Source: an uncultured Eubacterium sp. (lineage in GTDB: Bacteria; Bacillota; Clostridia; Lachnospirales; Lachnospiraceae). Taken from it: 64,000 nt of DNA. Positions 23,901 to 33,062 of this stretch are shown one piece after another. The stretch spans positions 62,001 to 126,000 of the forward strand of contig CAJUAU010000005.1 of assembly GCA_910584645.1 (NCBI GenBank). The letters run 5' to 3'. Numbering within the stretch: position 1 is the first letter of the stretch; each line of letters starts with the position of its first letter. The position numbers and the translations under genes were made by a program. The notes beneath the pieces are model-generated. The model ran no database searches. It was given only the letters and a program-made list of their open reading frames with translations, and was not told where the DNA came from.

Positions 23901-25901
23901 CTATTCCGGTAAATAGCCCACAGTAATCTCTGTCCCTGCCCCTGACCGTTCCAATTTCCGATTCAGGATCTTCTGAATATATGGCAGCTGGAAAAACTTT
24001 GTTTTCATGGAAAAAGAACCCCGTACCCGAAAGGACTCCACACATTTACCCAGGGAAAATCCTTTCACATAATTGTCCCGGATATTCCACTCCATAAGAT
24101 CCATCATCCGCTGACACGTAACAGTACCTCCATTTCCTAGCAGAAACAACATCAGGTAATGTCCATAGGTAAAGTCATTACTTCCGGCATGAGGAAGCTT
24201 TTTCACCTGATTCATGATATATCCCTTGCCCATAACAAATAAATCCGTAAATTTTACCATCAGATCCTTTTCTGCTTTTATGAGTGGAATCTGCTTTCCC
24301 TGAAGAATGGCTGCTGTATCCAAAAGAGCCTCTGACATCCCCCATAAAATGATAAATAATGTCTGGGTAAACCGGACTAACGGCTCCAGCCCAGTAAAAC
24401 CAACCACAGCCAGCGCCGCCGCATAGGCAGTCTCCCGCCTGGACGCAGAGGCTAATAAAATTCCGGTGTTGACCACAGTACGCATTAGTACCAATCGGTT
24501 GATAACCTGTTCCAGATTTTCTTTATCACTTCCTCTCCCGCAGACAAGATACTCCCATTCATAATCCAGCCGTTTTTTCATATCTCCCACGGAGTGTATG
24601 GCGGTGGAAAAATACTTTTCCATATATTTAAGAAGCATAAAATCAGACAAAGCAATCTGGGAGATATCTTTAACCGCCCCTTGAAAATCCAAACTTTCTT
24701 CATTGGCAAACTCCTTTACTGCCTTTGTATAATCCCTGCTTTTTTCCTGGCTGTCATAAAGTCTACGATACTGATCAGGAGATGCTGATTTCTTTTTTGA
24801 CAGTTTACTGGCATCTTTTATAACGAGCTCAGTCAGACCGCCGGAGATCATTTGGCGGAAGTTCTCAAAGGGACTCTCTCCACCCCCTTTTTCATGGATG
24901 CCGGTATAATCAAACACGATTCCCGATGTATCATATGCATTCCACAGCCTTCTCAGGGAATCCATATCCAGTTCAGCGACAGGTTTCTGCAACAGCATCT
25001 TTGCATCTTTCAACACCCTCTGATTGGAAGTTAGAATATTCAGTGCCTTTGGCGATATTCCCAGCGTCCCGGTCCTTTTCCCCAGTTCCTTCAGCAACCC
25101 GATAGCTTCTGTCGTCTTTTTCTGAACCTCTGTTATTTTTTTCAAAATCCCATCACGGTCTCCCCCGCCACTGACAATCGCTTTCATCTCAGGGTTTACT
25201 TCCACTACATGCTCCTGTACGGCTTCCCACACGGATGCTTCTGTAATTCCCAGACTTTCTGCTCTTTTTTCGTCAGTACAGAACATTTTTACAAAGTGCT
25301 TTTTCCCCTGCACCCGGCCTTCCGATATCGACACACCATCGATCAGTTCCATAAGAGCTAATACTTTTGTGTCCAGTTCTGCTGCCTGCTTTTCTTCCTC
25401 TGCTTTCTGTTCCAGTCCGGCAGCAGAACTACCCAATGATTCTGTCAATGACACTCCCTCTTTGAACTTCCTGAATGCATCGGCAGCAATGATTCTTTTC
25501 ATATAGGAAGCAATCTGTCTTTTGAGCGCTTTACAGTCCTGATCCCCGGCATAAGTCTTTCCCTCTACAGCAAGATCTGTCAAAGCCAGGTCAAATAAAT
25601 CCGTCCTCACAGGGAATATGCTTCCCGGCTCCAGCGTATCCGCCACGTACTCCGCAATACTTTTTTCTAAGGGTTTTCCCACATCTTCCAGGAAAAACAA
25701 ATGATATTCCTGAAAGAGCGGCAGGCTGTACTCCGTCAGAAGGCTGTCGGCAGCAGACCTTAAGGTCCTCCTGCCGTGTACCTGGCATACCTTTCCCCGG
25801 CCAACCTCAACCATCGTCCCCAAAAGTGCCAGGATCACCACAAGGATCAGTGACAAAAACACGCTGATACCAGCCCCCCTGTTTGTATTACTTCTTTCCA
25901 T
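23901..25901 (-). CDS. DUF5702 protein of the Tad locus (large TadG-like)
   Basis: A 666-residue protein from the ATG at 25901 (GGAG eight bases upstream). The N-terminal stem GAGISVFLSLILVVILALLG followed by TMVEVGRGKV is a pseudopilin-like anchor also seen in TadG-type proteins. The rest is a long, mostly helical extracellular region, with a second hydrophobic stretch near residues 495-535. It matches the DUF5702 family, which occurs with Tad genes in Clostridia. Between the Flp pilin and TadE-like genes, it is the largest pilus component here. Its start overlaps the Flp gene's end by 14 bases. Confidence 0.85.
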   Translation of the reverse strand: MERSNTNRGAGISVFLSLILVVILALLGTMVEVGRGKVCQVHGRRTLRSAADSLLTEYSLPLFQEYHLFFLEDVGKPLEKSIAEYVADTLEPGSIFPVRTDLFDLALTDLAVEGKTYAGDQDCKALKRQIASYMKRIIAADAFRKFKEGVSLTESLGSSAAGLEQKAEEEKQAAELDTKVLALMELIDGVSISEGRVQGKKHFVKMFCTDEKRAESLGITEASVWEAVQEHVVEVNPEMKAIVSGGGDRDGILKKITEVQKKTTEAIGLLKELGKRTGTLGISPKALNILTSNQRVLKDAKMLLQKPVAELDMDSLRRLWNAYDTSGIVFDYTGIHEKGGGESPFENFRQMISGGLTELVIKDASKLSKKKSASPDQYRRLYDSQEKSRDYTKAVKEFANEESLDFQGAVKDISQIALSDFMLLKYMEKYFSTAIHSVGDMKKRLDYEWEYLVCGRGSDKENLEQVINRLVLMRTVVNTGILLASASRRETAYAAALAVVGFTGLEPLVRFTQTLFIILWGMSEALLDTAAILQGKQIPLIKAEKDLMVKFTDLFVMGKGYIMNQVKKLPHAGSNDFTYGHYLMLFLLGNGGTVTCQRMMDLMEWNIRDNYVKGFSLGKCVESFRVRGSFSMKTKFFQLPYIQKILNRKLERSGAGTEITVGYLPE

Positions 25902-26070
25902 TGATAATGCTCCCCGAATCCTTCTCAAATGTCTTGAATGCCTTGTCCACCACTGCCGTAATTTTATCTTTAAACAACAGCACCAGCGCGATCAATACCA
26001 CAAGGATCAATATGATCTCCACTACACCAATCCCATCTTCTTCTTTACAAAACTCCATGATACATTTCAT
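25888..26070 (-). CDS. Flp1-family type IVb pilin
   Basis: The 60-residue major pilin subunit candidate. The sequence shows EEDGIGVVEIILILVVLIAL, with the glutamate five residues into the hydrophobic segment that is characteristic of type IVb/Flp pilins, and a short charged tail KDKITAVVDKAFKTFEKDSG. AAGGAGG lies eight bases before the ATG. The preceding residues up to EEDG would be the leader removed by a prepilin peptidase. It is preceded by the TadC gene and followed by the DUF5702 gene. Confidence 0.9.
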   Translation of the reverse strand: MKCIMEFCKEEDGIGVVEIILILVVLIALVLLFKDKITAVVDKAFKTFEKDSGSIINGKK

Positions 26071-26093
26071 AATTCGTTCCTCCTTATCGGTCT

Positions 26094-27170
26094 TTACATT
26101 GTCATAAACGCCGGAACAAGAATGATTGCCATAACCACTCCCAGCATTAACATCATAGGAAGGAGCAGCTTCGTTCCCGCTGTTTCTCCCATTCTTTTTA
26201 CAGTTTCTTTTCTTTTTTCAAAAGCTTCCACCGCCTCCAGCTCCAAAATAGCAGTCAGTCCCTCAGATCCCTTCCGTATATTCTGATTGACCACAGAAGC
26301 AAATTTAAGATAAGGCAGCTGTCCGCACCGTCTCCCAAAGGCACCGATCACCTCTCCTTCTGATACCCCGTTTTTTATCTCCTGGCAGGATACACTGATC
26401 TCCTCGTACACATAACGCCTGCTGCCCCCCTGTTCCAGGCGGCTTTTATACTCGCCGCAAATTCTTTCAAAACACCCCCGGATCGTAAGTCCCGCGCTGA
26501 GCAGAAGCAGAACTTTATTGATCAGTTCAGGATAATCCAATGCCAGTTGTTCTTCTCTTAACTGAAGCTTCTGCTTCCTCTGGCGTTTCCACAAAAATGG
26601 CATCGCCGGTAATATCACCAGCGAGAGAAAAAAGGCAGAATAGTCTTTTTTCTTCTCTGGATTCAGGTATTCCACCCTGCTGCCAGACACTGTCTCCGGC
26701 AGCAGGATCTGCTCCGAATCCCTTTGCTGCTCCACCGCCTCCTGTATCTTTTCCTGGATCTCCGCAAATAACACTTCTGTCTGCGGCACCGGCGTCTCCT
26801 CTGGAGGCTGGTCCTGCTCTTCTTCCCTCTTTAACTCCAGGGTAAGCTCTTTCTCTAGGGTATTCTCTCCTGTCTGTGCCCGGACTCCAAAAGTTACCAC
26901 ATCTGAATTATTCCTAATGATCCTCCCATCCTGTATTACTGGATCTGCTTCGCCCGCTGTCATACTGATCAGAAAAAAGAGAAGGGATAGGATAACCGCT
27001 GCCAGGATCAGCATAATTCTCTGACACCATATTTCTTCCCAAATTTTTTTCTTATCCTGACATCGATACAGGATCTCCACCGCTTCCTTTGTTTCCTTAT
27101 CCTGATCCAGAATATGCTCCAGATGCAGTCTATGTATCAGTTTCTGAATATACGGATAGTATTTTTCCAT
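26094..27170 (-). CDS. tadC: TadC-like pilus platform protein (type II secretion F domain)
   Basis: A 358-residue inner-membrane platform protein. It has a hydrophobic segment at about 51-69, then a long acidic linker (with KREEEQDQPPEETPVPQ), a second short hydrophobic segment near 172-186, and the conserved C-terminal F domain containing DYPELINKVLLLLSAGLTIR, QLPYLKFASVVNQNIRKGSE and the final hydrophobic LLLPMMLMLGVVMAIILVPA. The linker is longer than in typical TadC proteins. It follows TadB with a 13-base gap and precedes the Flp pilin gene. Confidence 0.87.
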   Translation of the reverse strand: MEKYYPYIQKLIHRLHLEHILDQDKETKEAVEILYRCQDKKKIWEEIWCQRIMLILAAVILSLLFFLISMTAGEADPVIQDGRIIRNNSDVVTFGVRAQTGENTLEKELTLELKREEEQDQPPEETPVPQTEVLFAEIQEKIQEAVEQQRDSEQILLPETVSGSRVEYLNPEKKKDYSAFFLSLVILPAMPFLWKRQRKQKLQLREEQLALDYPELINKVLLLLSAGLTIRGCFERICGEYKSRLEQGGSRRYVYEEISVSCQEIKNGVSEGEVIGAFGRRCGQLPYLKFASVVNQNIRKGSEGLTAILELEAVEAFEKRKETVKRMGETAGTKLLLPMMLMLGVVMAIILVPAFMTM

Positions 27171-27183
27171 CGCCCCACCTCAT

Positions 27184-27927
27184 TTAAAGTTCTATTTTCA
27201 TTATGTGCTGTCCCCAGAGAAAAGCTGCACCGTATACTGCCAAAGCTCCCGTCATCACCATCCCACCCATAAAGTTATTATAAAGGGGATCCAGAAATCC
27301 CGGAGAGAAGATACGAAGGTACAGGATCATAAGAAGAGGGACTGCAGTCATACATGCCGCTTCCATTTTTTTGCCTGCCACCAGCGTCTCAATCTCCCGG
27401 CGCACCTCGATCTTCTCTGCAATATTGGAAGAGGTCTGGCGCATAATACGCACCAGATTACCGCCGGTTCGTCTTGCAGTACCAAGTATCTCACTAAACA
27501 TCATGATATCCTCCACACCGCTTCTCTCCCCCAGTTCCTTCATCAGTGTCTCCACTGACGCCTTTAGCTCCATCCGTCTCCTCATATGATCAAATTCTTT
27601 TCGGATGATATCTTCTGGCGAATATATCAGTTTCAGATCCCCGGAAGCCTCCCGCACAGAATTTTCCAGGGAATAACCGGCAGAAAGTGCCGACACAAGG
27701 CTTTCCATGGCATCCTTAAACTGAATGGTGAGCTGCCAGCGCCTCCGTTCCAAAAGGATCCTGCGGTAATAACCAAGAAAGATCAAGGCAGCTGGTACCG
27801 AGAGAATCCCACAGAGCAGTACATTATCATAAAATAACATCAACAGAACAAATCCTGCGCTTCCTCCACACAAACCATACTGAACAAGCTCCTTTTTTGT
27901 GTAAACATACTTATTATAATCGATCAT
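27184..27927 (-). CDS. tadB: TadB-like pilus platform protein (type II secretion F domain)
   Basis: A 247-residue polytopic protein from the ATG at 27927, which overlaps the TadA stop by four bases (ATGA). Hydrophobic segments lie at the N-terminus (about 15-50) and the C-terminus (about 190-245), flanking a cytoplasmic F domain with FKDAMESLVSALSAGYSLEN, EFDHMRRRMELKASVETLMK and RTGGNLVRIMRQTSSNIAEK. With TadC it should form the membrane platform driven by the TadA ATPase. Confidence 0.92.
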   Translation of the reverse strand: MIDYNKYVYTKKELVQYGLCGGSAGFVLLMLFYDNVLLCGILSVPAALIFLGYYRRILLERRRWQLTIQFKDAMESLVSALSAGYSLENSVREASGDLKLIYSPEDIIRKEFDHMRRRMELKASVETLMKELGERSGVEDIMMFSEILGTARRTGGNLVRIMRQTSSNIAEKIEVRREIETLVAGKKMEAACMTAVPLLMILYLRIFSPGFLDPLYNNFMGGMVMTGALAVYGAAFLWGQHIMKIEL

Positions 27928-29153
27928 ATATGTATCCCTGCCTTTGCACATTTATCGTCATTGATCAGTTTATGCTCCGTCCGTCTCAGACTCCCCATGA
28001 TCTTTCCCTCCTGTTCCTTTTCCTCACAAAACCGGAACAGCGGATACATCCGGATCTTTCCCCCCTCACACTGCCCCACTTCACAGATCTCCAGCACCTT
28101 TCTGCTTTTGTCCCGCAGTCTGCCCAGATGAACAATGATATCTATGGCAGAAGCAATCTGCTGTCTCACGGCCTCCAGTGGGATCTCCATTCCCATAAGC
28201 ACCAGTGTTTCAAGGCGGTTCAACATATCTCCCGGACTATTGGCATGGCCAGTGGACAGGCTTCCATCATGGCCGGTGTTCATCGCTGTCAGCATATCAA
28301 TTGCAGTGGAGTCCCGGATTTCCCCCACCACGATCCGATCCGGCCGCATCCGCAGGGCGCTTTTGATCAGATCCCGGATCGTTACCTGGTTTTTTCCCTC
28401 AACATTGGCATTTCTCGCCTCCAGCCTCACCAGATTTTTCACTCTCTGGATCTGCAGCTCCGCCGAGTCTTCTATCGTGATGATCCTCTCATCCCCAGGA
28501 ATATAATTGGATAAAATATTGAGGAAGGTGGTTTTTCCGGCACCAGTTCCCCCGGAGATAAATATGTTATATTTTGCCTCCACCAATTTTCTCAGCATCT
28601 CTGCTGCCTCTTCTGTCAACGCTCCCATATCGATTAATTTATCCATGGTCAGAGGATCCTTCGGGAACTTACGGATTGTAATGACCGGCCCCTCCATCGC
28701 AATGGGAGGCAGCACAATATTTACCCTGGATCCATCCGCCAGCCGCACATCCAGTATCGGGCTGGTCTCATTGACGATGCGGTTACCTCCGGAAGCGATC
28801 TGCTGCGCTATATCGTAGAGTCTCTCAGGGGAATCAAATATTAGTCCTGTTTCCATCATCCGTCCCTCCCGCTCGATAAAGATATGCTCCGGTCCATTGA
28901 CCATGATCTCTGTAATATTTTCATCTTCCAACAGCTCTTGCAGCACATCTAACCGCCTCATGGAGTTATAGATATTCGTCCGCAGCCTTTTTCTGTCCCC
29001 AAAGCGCAGATAACTATCCCCTCCCGCACGCCGGATATTTTCATCGATCAGCTGCAGCAGTTCTCCCTCCTGCAATTCAGCATCTGATGGTATCTGCTCC
29101 AACACCATCCGCCGGATCTTCTGCCGTTCTTCTCTGCTCCCCCTGTCACTCAT
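27924..29153 (-). CDS. tadA: TadA/CpaF pilus assembly ATPase
   Basis: The 409-residue secretion ATPase that powers pilus assembly and, in other Tad systems, retraction. The Walker A motif is SGGTGAGKTTFLNIL and the Walker B region RPDRIVVGEIRD; the His box ...LSTGHANSPGDMLNRLE follows. The N-terminal domain includes ITEIMVNGPEHIFIEREGRM, a signature of the CpaF branch. The stop of the upstream TadZ-like gene overlaps its ATG by four bases. It lies in the centre of the tad operon. Confidence 0.97.
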   Translation of the reverse strand: MSDRGSREERQKIRRMVLEQIPSDAELQEGELLQLIDENIRRAGGDSYLRFGDRKRLRTNIYNSMRRLDVLQELLEDENITEIMVNGPEHIFIEREGRMMETGLIFDSPERLYDIAQQIASGGNRIVNETSPILDVRLADGSRVNIVLPPIAMEGPVITIRKFPKDPLTMDKLIDMGALTEEAAEMLRKLVEAKYNIFISGGTGAGKTTFLNILSNYIPGDERIITIEDSAELQIQRVKNLVRLEARNANVEGKNQVTIRDLIKSALRMRPDRIVVGEIRDSTAIDMLTAMNTGHDGSLSTGHANSPGDMLNRLETLVLMGMEIPLEAVRQQIASAIDIIVHLGRLRDKSRKVLEICEVGQCEGGKIRMYPLFRFCEEKEQEGKIMGSLRRTEHKLINDDKCAKAGIHI

Positions 29154-30106
29154 CCGCCACCCCCCTCTACTCCAATGAACCGCAGCAGCTCTTCTTTCTT
29201 CTCCGGAACAGAAGCGTCTGACTCCTCAAAGGCCATCCTCTCCCACAACTCTGGTTTTCCCTCCATTCCACAATACCGCTGCAATACATTTCTCCGGATT
29301 GCAGCCAGGAGCCCCGATTCTTTCGGAATCAAGATCTGGTCTGCATAAGTCATCAGATCCAGGGTATACTCAAAAATCTGTCCCAGTTCCAGCACTACAA
29401 CCTCAAATATACCCTGCGCTTTCAACCCCCTCATAAATCTTCGGATATCCTCCAGGGAAAAATCCAGCAGGTCTTTATAGTGTCTGACCGGTGTGACAGA
29501 CCAGATCCTTCCCAGCTGATATGCCATATTTTCCAAACCCTGCGTAAAATCCTCTCCTTCCGTCCGAAGCATAAGCTCGGTGATCCCCGGAGAGACATGG
29601 ATATCTCCTCCTTCGCCTTCTTCCTCAGGGTACGGGCTAAAAAATATGGGAAAACCACATAGACTTAAATACAGCACCCGCTTATTCCGGGACAGCTCAC
29701 CAGCCCTCTTTAAAGCCAGCAGCGTTTTTCCATCTCCCCCCTCTGGGGAAAATACAACAATGATGCCGCTTTCTTTCAGGGAACTGTTTCCTTTATCTTC
29801 TTCTTTTGTTCCCGTTAGTTCCAGCAGATCTTTATATATCTCCTCCCTGCTGCGGTACATAAAAATTTTATTTTTTCCCTGCTCCTCCGGTGTATTTACA
29901 AATAAAACTGTCTGACACCCAGGATCCTCCAGGATTTTCGGATTATCTGACAGCACAATGTCTTCTTCCTTCACATCTGCCTTATCTCTCCATCCGGTCA
30001 AAAGCTCTACCTCTATGCCGGAATTATTCTGGCCGGTTAAATATCTTTCCAGCCGGCTTCCATAATCCAGATCTGTCATACAGATAAAAATTTTCTTTGG
30101 TCCCAA
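29150..30106 (-). CDS. TadZ/CpaE-like ParA-family ATPase
   Basis: A 318-residue protein, probably localising the pilus apparatus. The start is TTG at 30106, with AAGGAGG six bases upstream; a longer frame reaches 30169 but overlaps the previous gene. The N-terminal part resembles a receiver-like fold (KKIFICMTDLDYGSRLERYL). The ATPase core reads VFSPEGGDGKTLLALKRAGE, a modified Walker A close to the MinD/ParA type, and later FEVVVLELGQIFEYTLDLMT. It is 23 bases from the peptidase gene and overlaps tadA. Confidence 0.85.
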   Translation of the reverse strand: MGPKKIFICMTDLDYGSRLERYLTGQNNSGIEVELLTGWRDKADVKEEDIVLSDNPKILEDPGCQTVLFVNTPEEQGKNKIFMYRSREEIYKDLLELTGTKEEDKGNSSLKESGIIVVFSPEGGDGKTLLALKRAGELSRNKRVLYLSLCGFPIFFSPYPEEEGEGGDIHVSPGITELMLRTEGEDFTQGLENMAYQLGRIWSVTPVRHYKDLLDFSLEDIRRFMRGLKAQGIFEVVVLELGQIFEYTLDLMTYADQILIPKESGLLAAIRRNVLQRYCGMEGKPELWERMAFEESDASVPEKKEELLRFIGVEGGGG

Positions 30107-30129
30107 ATTTTCCCTCCTTGCAAAACAGG

Positions 30130-30624
30130 TTAAACTTTCAGGCATAAGATGACAGCTGCGGAAATACATATAGTAAAGGGGATGACACCATCATCTCCGC
30201 ATACCCTCCGGTCATAGTACACCTTTGGCAGCTTACCTGCCCTTATGTCTTCTACATACTTAAAAAAATATTTGAATCGTTCATAAAAATTTCTTTTGTG
30301 GATCATTTTGATAATAGAAAATAATGCCCCGATGATCAGTGAACAGATCATGATCCGGAAACAAAATCTGAAATTATAATAACTGCTGATTATGGAAAAT
30401 AATTTGATATCGCCTGCGCCAAAAAAATGGAGCAGATAAAAGATTAAACAGACAACAACTGGAACCAGACCATTCCATGTAAAATGCCACAATCCCGCCA
30501 TACCATACAGACATATATTCCGATACAGGCTGAGTGCAAGTCCTCCTGCTACAAAACAATTCGGAACACGATAACAGTACAGATCCCAAAGTGACACCGG
30601 AAGCAGCACGAGGAAGATCAACAT
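30130..30624 (-). CDS. A24-family prepilin peptidase (first gene of the Tad locus)
   Basis: A 164-residue polytopic membrane protease. The catalytic aspartates are in SLWDLYCYRVPN and FGAGDIKLFS. Hydrophobic segments lie at about 2-13, 23-38, 46-67, 75-105 and 145-162. The gene is first in the minus-strand tad operon, downstream of the promoter at 30668-30696. No convincing ribosome site precedes the ATG at 30624; an upstream GGAGG is 23 bases away, so a somewhat upstream alternative start is possible. Confidence 0.87.
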   Translation of the reverse strand: MLIFLVLLPVSLWDLYCYRVPNCFVAGGLALSLYRNICLYGMAGLWHFTWNGLVPVVVCLIFYLLHFFGAGDIKLFSIISSYYNFRFCFRIMICSLIIGALFSIIKMIHKRNFYERFKYFFKYVEDIRAGKLPKVYYDRRVCGDDGVIPFTICISAAVILCLKV

Positions 30625-30667
30625 ATTGTCCTCGATACTTTCACCTCCTGATTTTGTTGTGATTCAT

Positions 30668-30696
30668 ATACTACACGCTGACAGTCATCTTGTCAA
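30668..30696 (-). promoter_or_regulatory. Probable vegetative promoter of the Tad operon
   Basis: On the minus strand TTGACA (30696-30691), a 17-base spacer and TAGTAT (30673-30668) make a near-perfect promoter about 40 bases upstream of the first gene. Confidence 0.7.
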
Positions 30697-30849
30697 CCAT
30701 TATTTTGTAAATACTGGAATATTTTCTTCGGCAAGGGAAATACTGTTAAAAGAAATAGAGTAGAAATAGAAAAATTGTCGTTTCAAATTTCCCCATTTTA
30801 CGACATATTAAAAGAAAAAATACATTGAAAATAAACAACGGAGGGAGCT

Positions 30850-31065
30850 ATGAAAAAGAAAACGGACAACCTTCTACTTGCAAGAGAGGAACTTCTGAAT
30901 GAGATTGAGGAGATCAAACTTTCATTGGCAACTGCACACTCTAATTTTGATAATGCATGTGATCCGGATCTGGTGGACAGCTGTATTTATGAAATGAATG
31001 CCATTCAGTATAAATACAAATATCTGCTCAAACAGATGCGTAAAATGGAAAGTTTGACCAGCTAA
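30850..31065 (+). CDS. DUF2508 family protein
   Basis: A 71-residue helical protein (LLLAREELLNEIEEIKLSLA and LVDSCIYEMNAIQYKYKYLL) of the DUF2508/YaaL-type family found in Firmicutes; the function is unknown. GGAGGG lies six bases upstream of the ATG. It is divergent from the tad operon and followed at once by a strong hairpin. Two amphipathic helices suggest a small dimeric helical protein. Confidence 0.85.
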   Translation: MKKKTDNLLLAREELLNEIEEIKLSLATAHSNFDNACDPDLVDSCIYEMNAIQYKYKYLLKQMRKMESLTS

Positions 31066-31095
31066 AAAGGGGCGGCTCTAAACGCACGCCCCTTT
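31066..31095. terminator. Bidirectional terminator between the DUF2508 gene and fliS
   Basis: Stem AAAGGGGCG/CGCCCCTTT (31066-31074 and 31087-31095) with a 12-base loop, just after the DUF2508 stop and near the convergent fliS end. Confidence 0.7.
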
Positions 31096-31142
31096 GATCT
31101 GTATTTATACCGTCATCGCACCAGCCCGGCAAAACTGTCGGA

Positions 31143-31622
31143 CTACGCCTGAAATCCCCGGTTTGCCGATACATCCACCCCAATATTCTCATTGAGGCTG
31201 GTTCTGCTATAGGTAAGCCCTGCGTAAATCGGCTGCGCATTCTGCATGACTGCCTGTGAATGATCCTGGTCAGCCACCTTCTGAAATGCCGGAAGAAGCT
31301 TTTTTATAATATTTACAGCGTGGTCAAAGCGTTCACTCTGCCGAAGCGCCACTCCCTGGCACAGTTCCTGGTAGGCATATACATACAGTCTTCTCAGATA
31401 ATGAGAGATCTCATAACTAAAATCCAGACTTCCCATAAGCTCTGTCAAAAGCCCTCTGGCACGTCCGATCTCCCGCCGGCAGACCTCTATCTGGTCTGTC
31501 TCCAGATACTTCCTGCCCTCTTCTACACTATCCAGGATCGCCTCATACATAATAATAACAAGTTCACTCCGGTTTGCCTGTGCCACTCTTGCAGCATAGG
31601 CATTTAATACTTCCTTATCCAA
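31143..31622 (-). CDS. fliS: Flagellin chaperone FliS family protein
   Basis: FliS binds flagellin C-termini to keep them unfolded until export. The 159-residue protein shows the FliS helices: LNAYAARVAQANRSELVIIM, YEAILDSVEEGRKYLETDQI and YEISHYLRRLYVYAYQELCQ. The C-terminal 30 residues are poorly structured and longer than in model FliS proteins. It is directly downstream of flagellin (21-base gap), so the two are probably made together. Confidence 0.9.
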   Translation of the reverse strand: MDKEVLNAYAARVAQANRSELVIIMYEAILDSVEEGRKYLETDQIEVCRREIGRARGLLTELMGSLDFSYEISHYLRRLYVYAYQELCQGVALRQSERFDHAVNIIKKLLPAFQKVADQDHSQAVMQNAQPIYAGLTYSRTSLNENIGVDVSANRGFQA

Positions 31623-31643
31623 GATTCATCCACCTCTCATTCA

Positions 31644-33062
31644 TCAGCCCTGAAGCAGCTGCAAAATTGTCTGGGGACGGTTATTCGCCTGTGCAAGCAT
31701 CGCTGTTCCTGCCTGGCTGAGCACACTCAGCTGTGTATATTCTGTCATCTCTTCTGACATATCCACATCCTCGATACGGGAACAGGACTCTGTCAGGTTC
31801 TGGGAAGTTATGTCAAGACTTGTAGTAGCAGAGTCAAGACGGTTTTCATACGCACCCAGCTTAGCACGGATCGCAGAAACTTCCTCTATTGCCGAATTAA
31901 ACTTACTGATCGCTGTGGAAGCACCCTCTCTGGTACATACGTTACAGTACTCAATATCCAGAGATTTGCAGGTCACAGGAGGAATGGATATATCAATGGT
32001 CTGCCCCTCATTGGCACCGATCTGAATCGCCACAAATCCCGCATCCAATACGGTCACAGCCGCATCGCTGCCCGCTTTTGCACTGGAAACGTCAAAAACC
32101 ATGCAGAAGCCGTCCCGGTCTGAAACCGTCACTCTGCCTCCCTGTACAAATGTAGTAGCTGTCTTGGAAAATCCAGAATCCGTATCCAGTGTAACCTTCG
32201 CATCCTGTCCCCGCACTATGTTTCCACCATCTACGCCCAATTTGGCGGCAAGCACCGGCGTGTCTGTAGTCACTTCTATTTTATGCTCCACTCCATAGAG
32301 CTTTGATTCAAACTGCAGCGACGCAGCGTTGGCAAGCTCAGTTTCGTTTCCAAGGGCATTGACTGGTGTCACTGCAATATTCATGCTCTCACAGCAGTCA
32401 CGGATCTCTGCATATACATCTTCTAATGTAGCGCCCTTCGCCACATGGATCATCTCACCATTGATCTGAATATCTCCCTCTTCAGTAAATACATCTGCAG
32501 CAGCCATACCAAGTGTGCCGGTTGTAAAAACAGTCTTCGTAGCCACCTGGTCAATGGTCATACCGTATTTTGTCAACTCCACAGAATCTGTCATGGAGAC
32601 AACCTTAACTCCAATATTATTGGAGGATGTCTGACGGCAGCAGGAACCATCCAGAATACTCTTCGTGTTAAATTCTGTATCAGATGAAAGACGATCAATC
32701 TCTTCCATCAGAGAATCAATCTCTTTCTGGATCGCCTCTTTATCTTCCAGCATAGTCACACCCTGGTTAGCCGCCTGCACAGAAAGCTCACGGCATCTCT
32801 GCAGCATATTTTCTACTTCAATGAGGGCACCCTCTGCAGTCTGGATAAAGGAAATACCGTCTGCACCATTTCTTGAAGCACGCTGTAATCCACGGATCTG
32901 TGCATGCATTTTCTGGGAAATCGCCATTCCCGCCGCATCATCTGCCGCCTTATTGATCCTGTATCCAGAAGAAAGTCTCTCAAGACTCGTCGTGATCTTA
33001 TCCTCTGTCCGGTTCAAGTGTCCACTCGCTTTGATCGCTGCAATATTTGTGTTTATCTTCAT
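31644..33062 (-). CDS. Flagellin
   Basis: A 472-residue flagellin. The N-terminal D0/D1 region is unmistakable (SLERLSSGYRINKAADDAAG and the ELSVQAANQG motif), and the C-terminal D1/D0 region ends SQAGTAMLAQANNRPQTILQ plus LLQG. The central 250 residues are variable and contain CCRQ and a CNVC pair, unusual for flagellins, which are normally poor in cysteine. The ATG at 33062 overlaps the stop of the upstream 945-residue gene (ATGA), so translation is coupled to it. Confidence 0.96.
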   Translation of the reverse strand: MKINTNIAAIKASGHLNRTEDKITTSLERLSSGYRINKAADDAAGMAISQKMHAQIRGLQRASRNGADGISFIQTAEGALIEVENMLQRCRELSVQAANQGVTMLEDKEAIQKEIDSLMEEIDRLSSDTEFNTKSILDGSCCRQTSSNNIGVKVVSMTDSVELTKYGMTIDQVATKTVFTTGTLGMAAADVFTEEGDIQINGEMIHVAKGATLEDVYAEIRDCCESMNIAVTPVNALGNETELANAASLQFESKLYGVEHKIEVTTDTPVLAAKLGVDGGNIVRGQDAKVTLDTDSGFSKTATTFVQGGRVTVSDRDGFCMVFDVSSAKAGSDAAVTVLDAGFVAIQIGANEGQTIDISIPPVTCKSLDIEYCNVCTREGASTAISKFNSAIEEVSAIRAKLGAYENRLDSATTSLDITSQNLTESCSRIEDVDMSEEMTEYTQLSVLSQAGTAMLAQANNRPQTILQLLQG

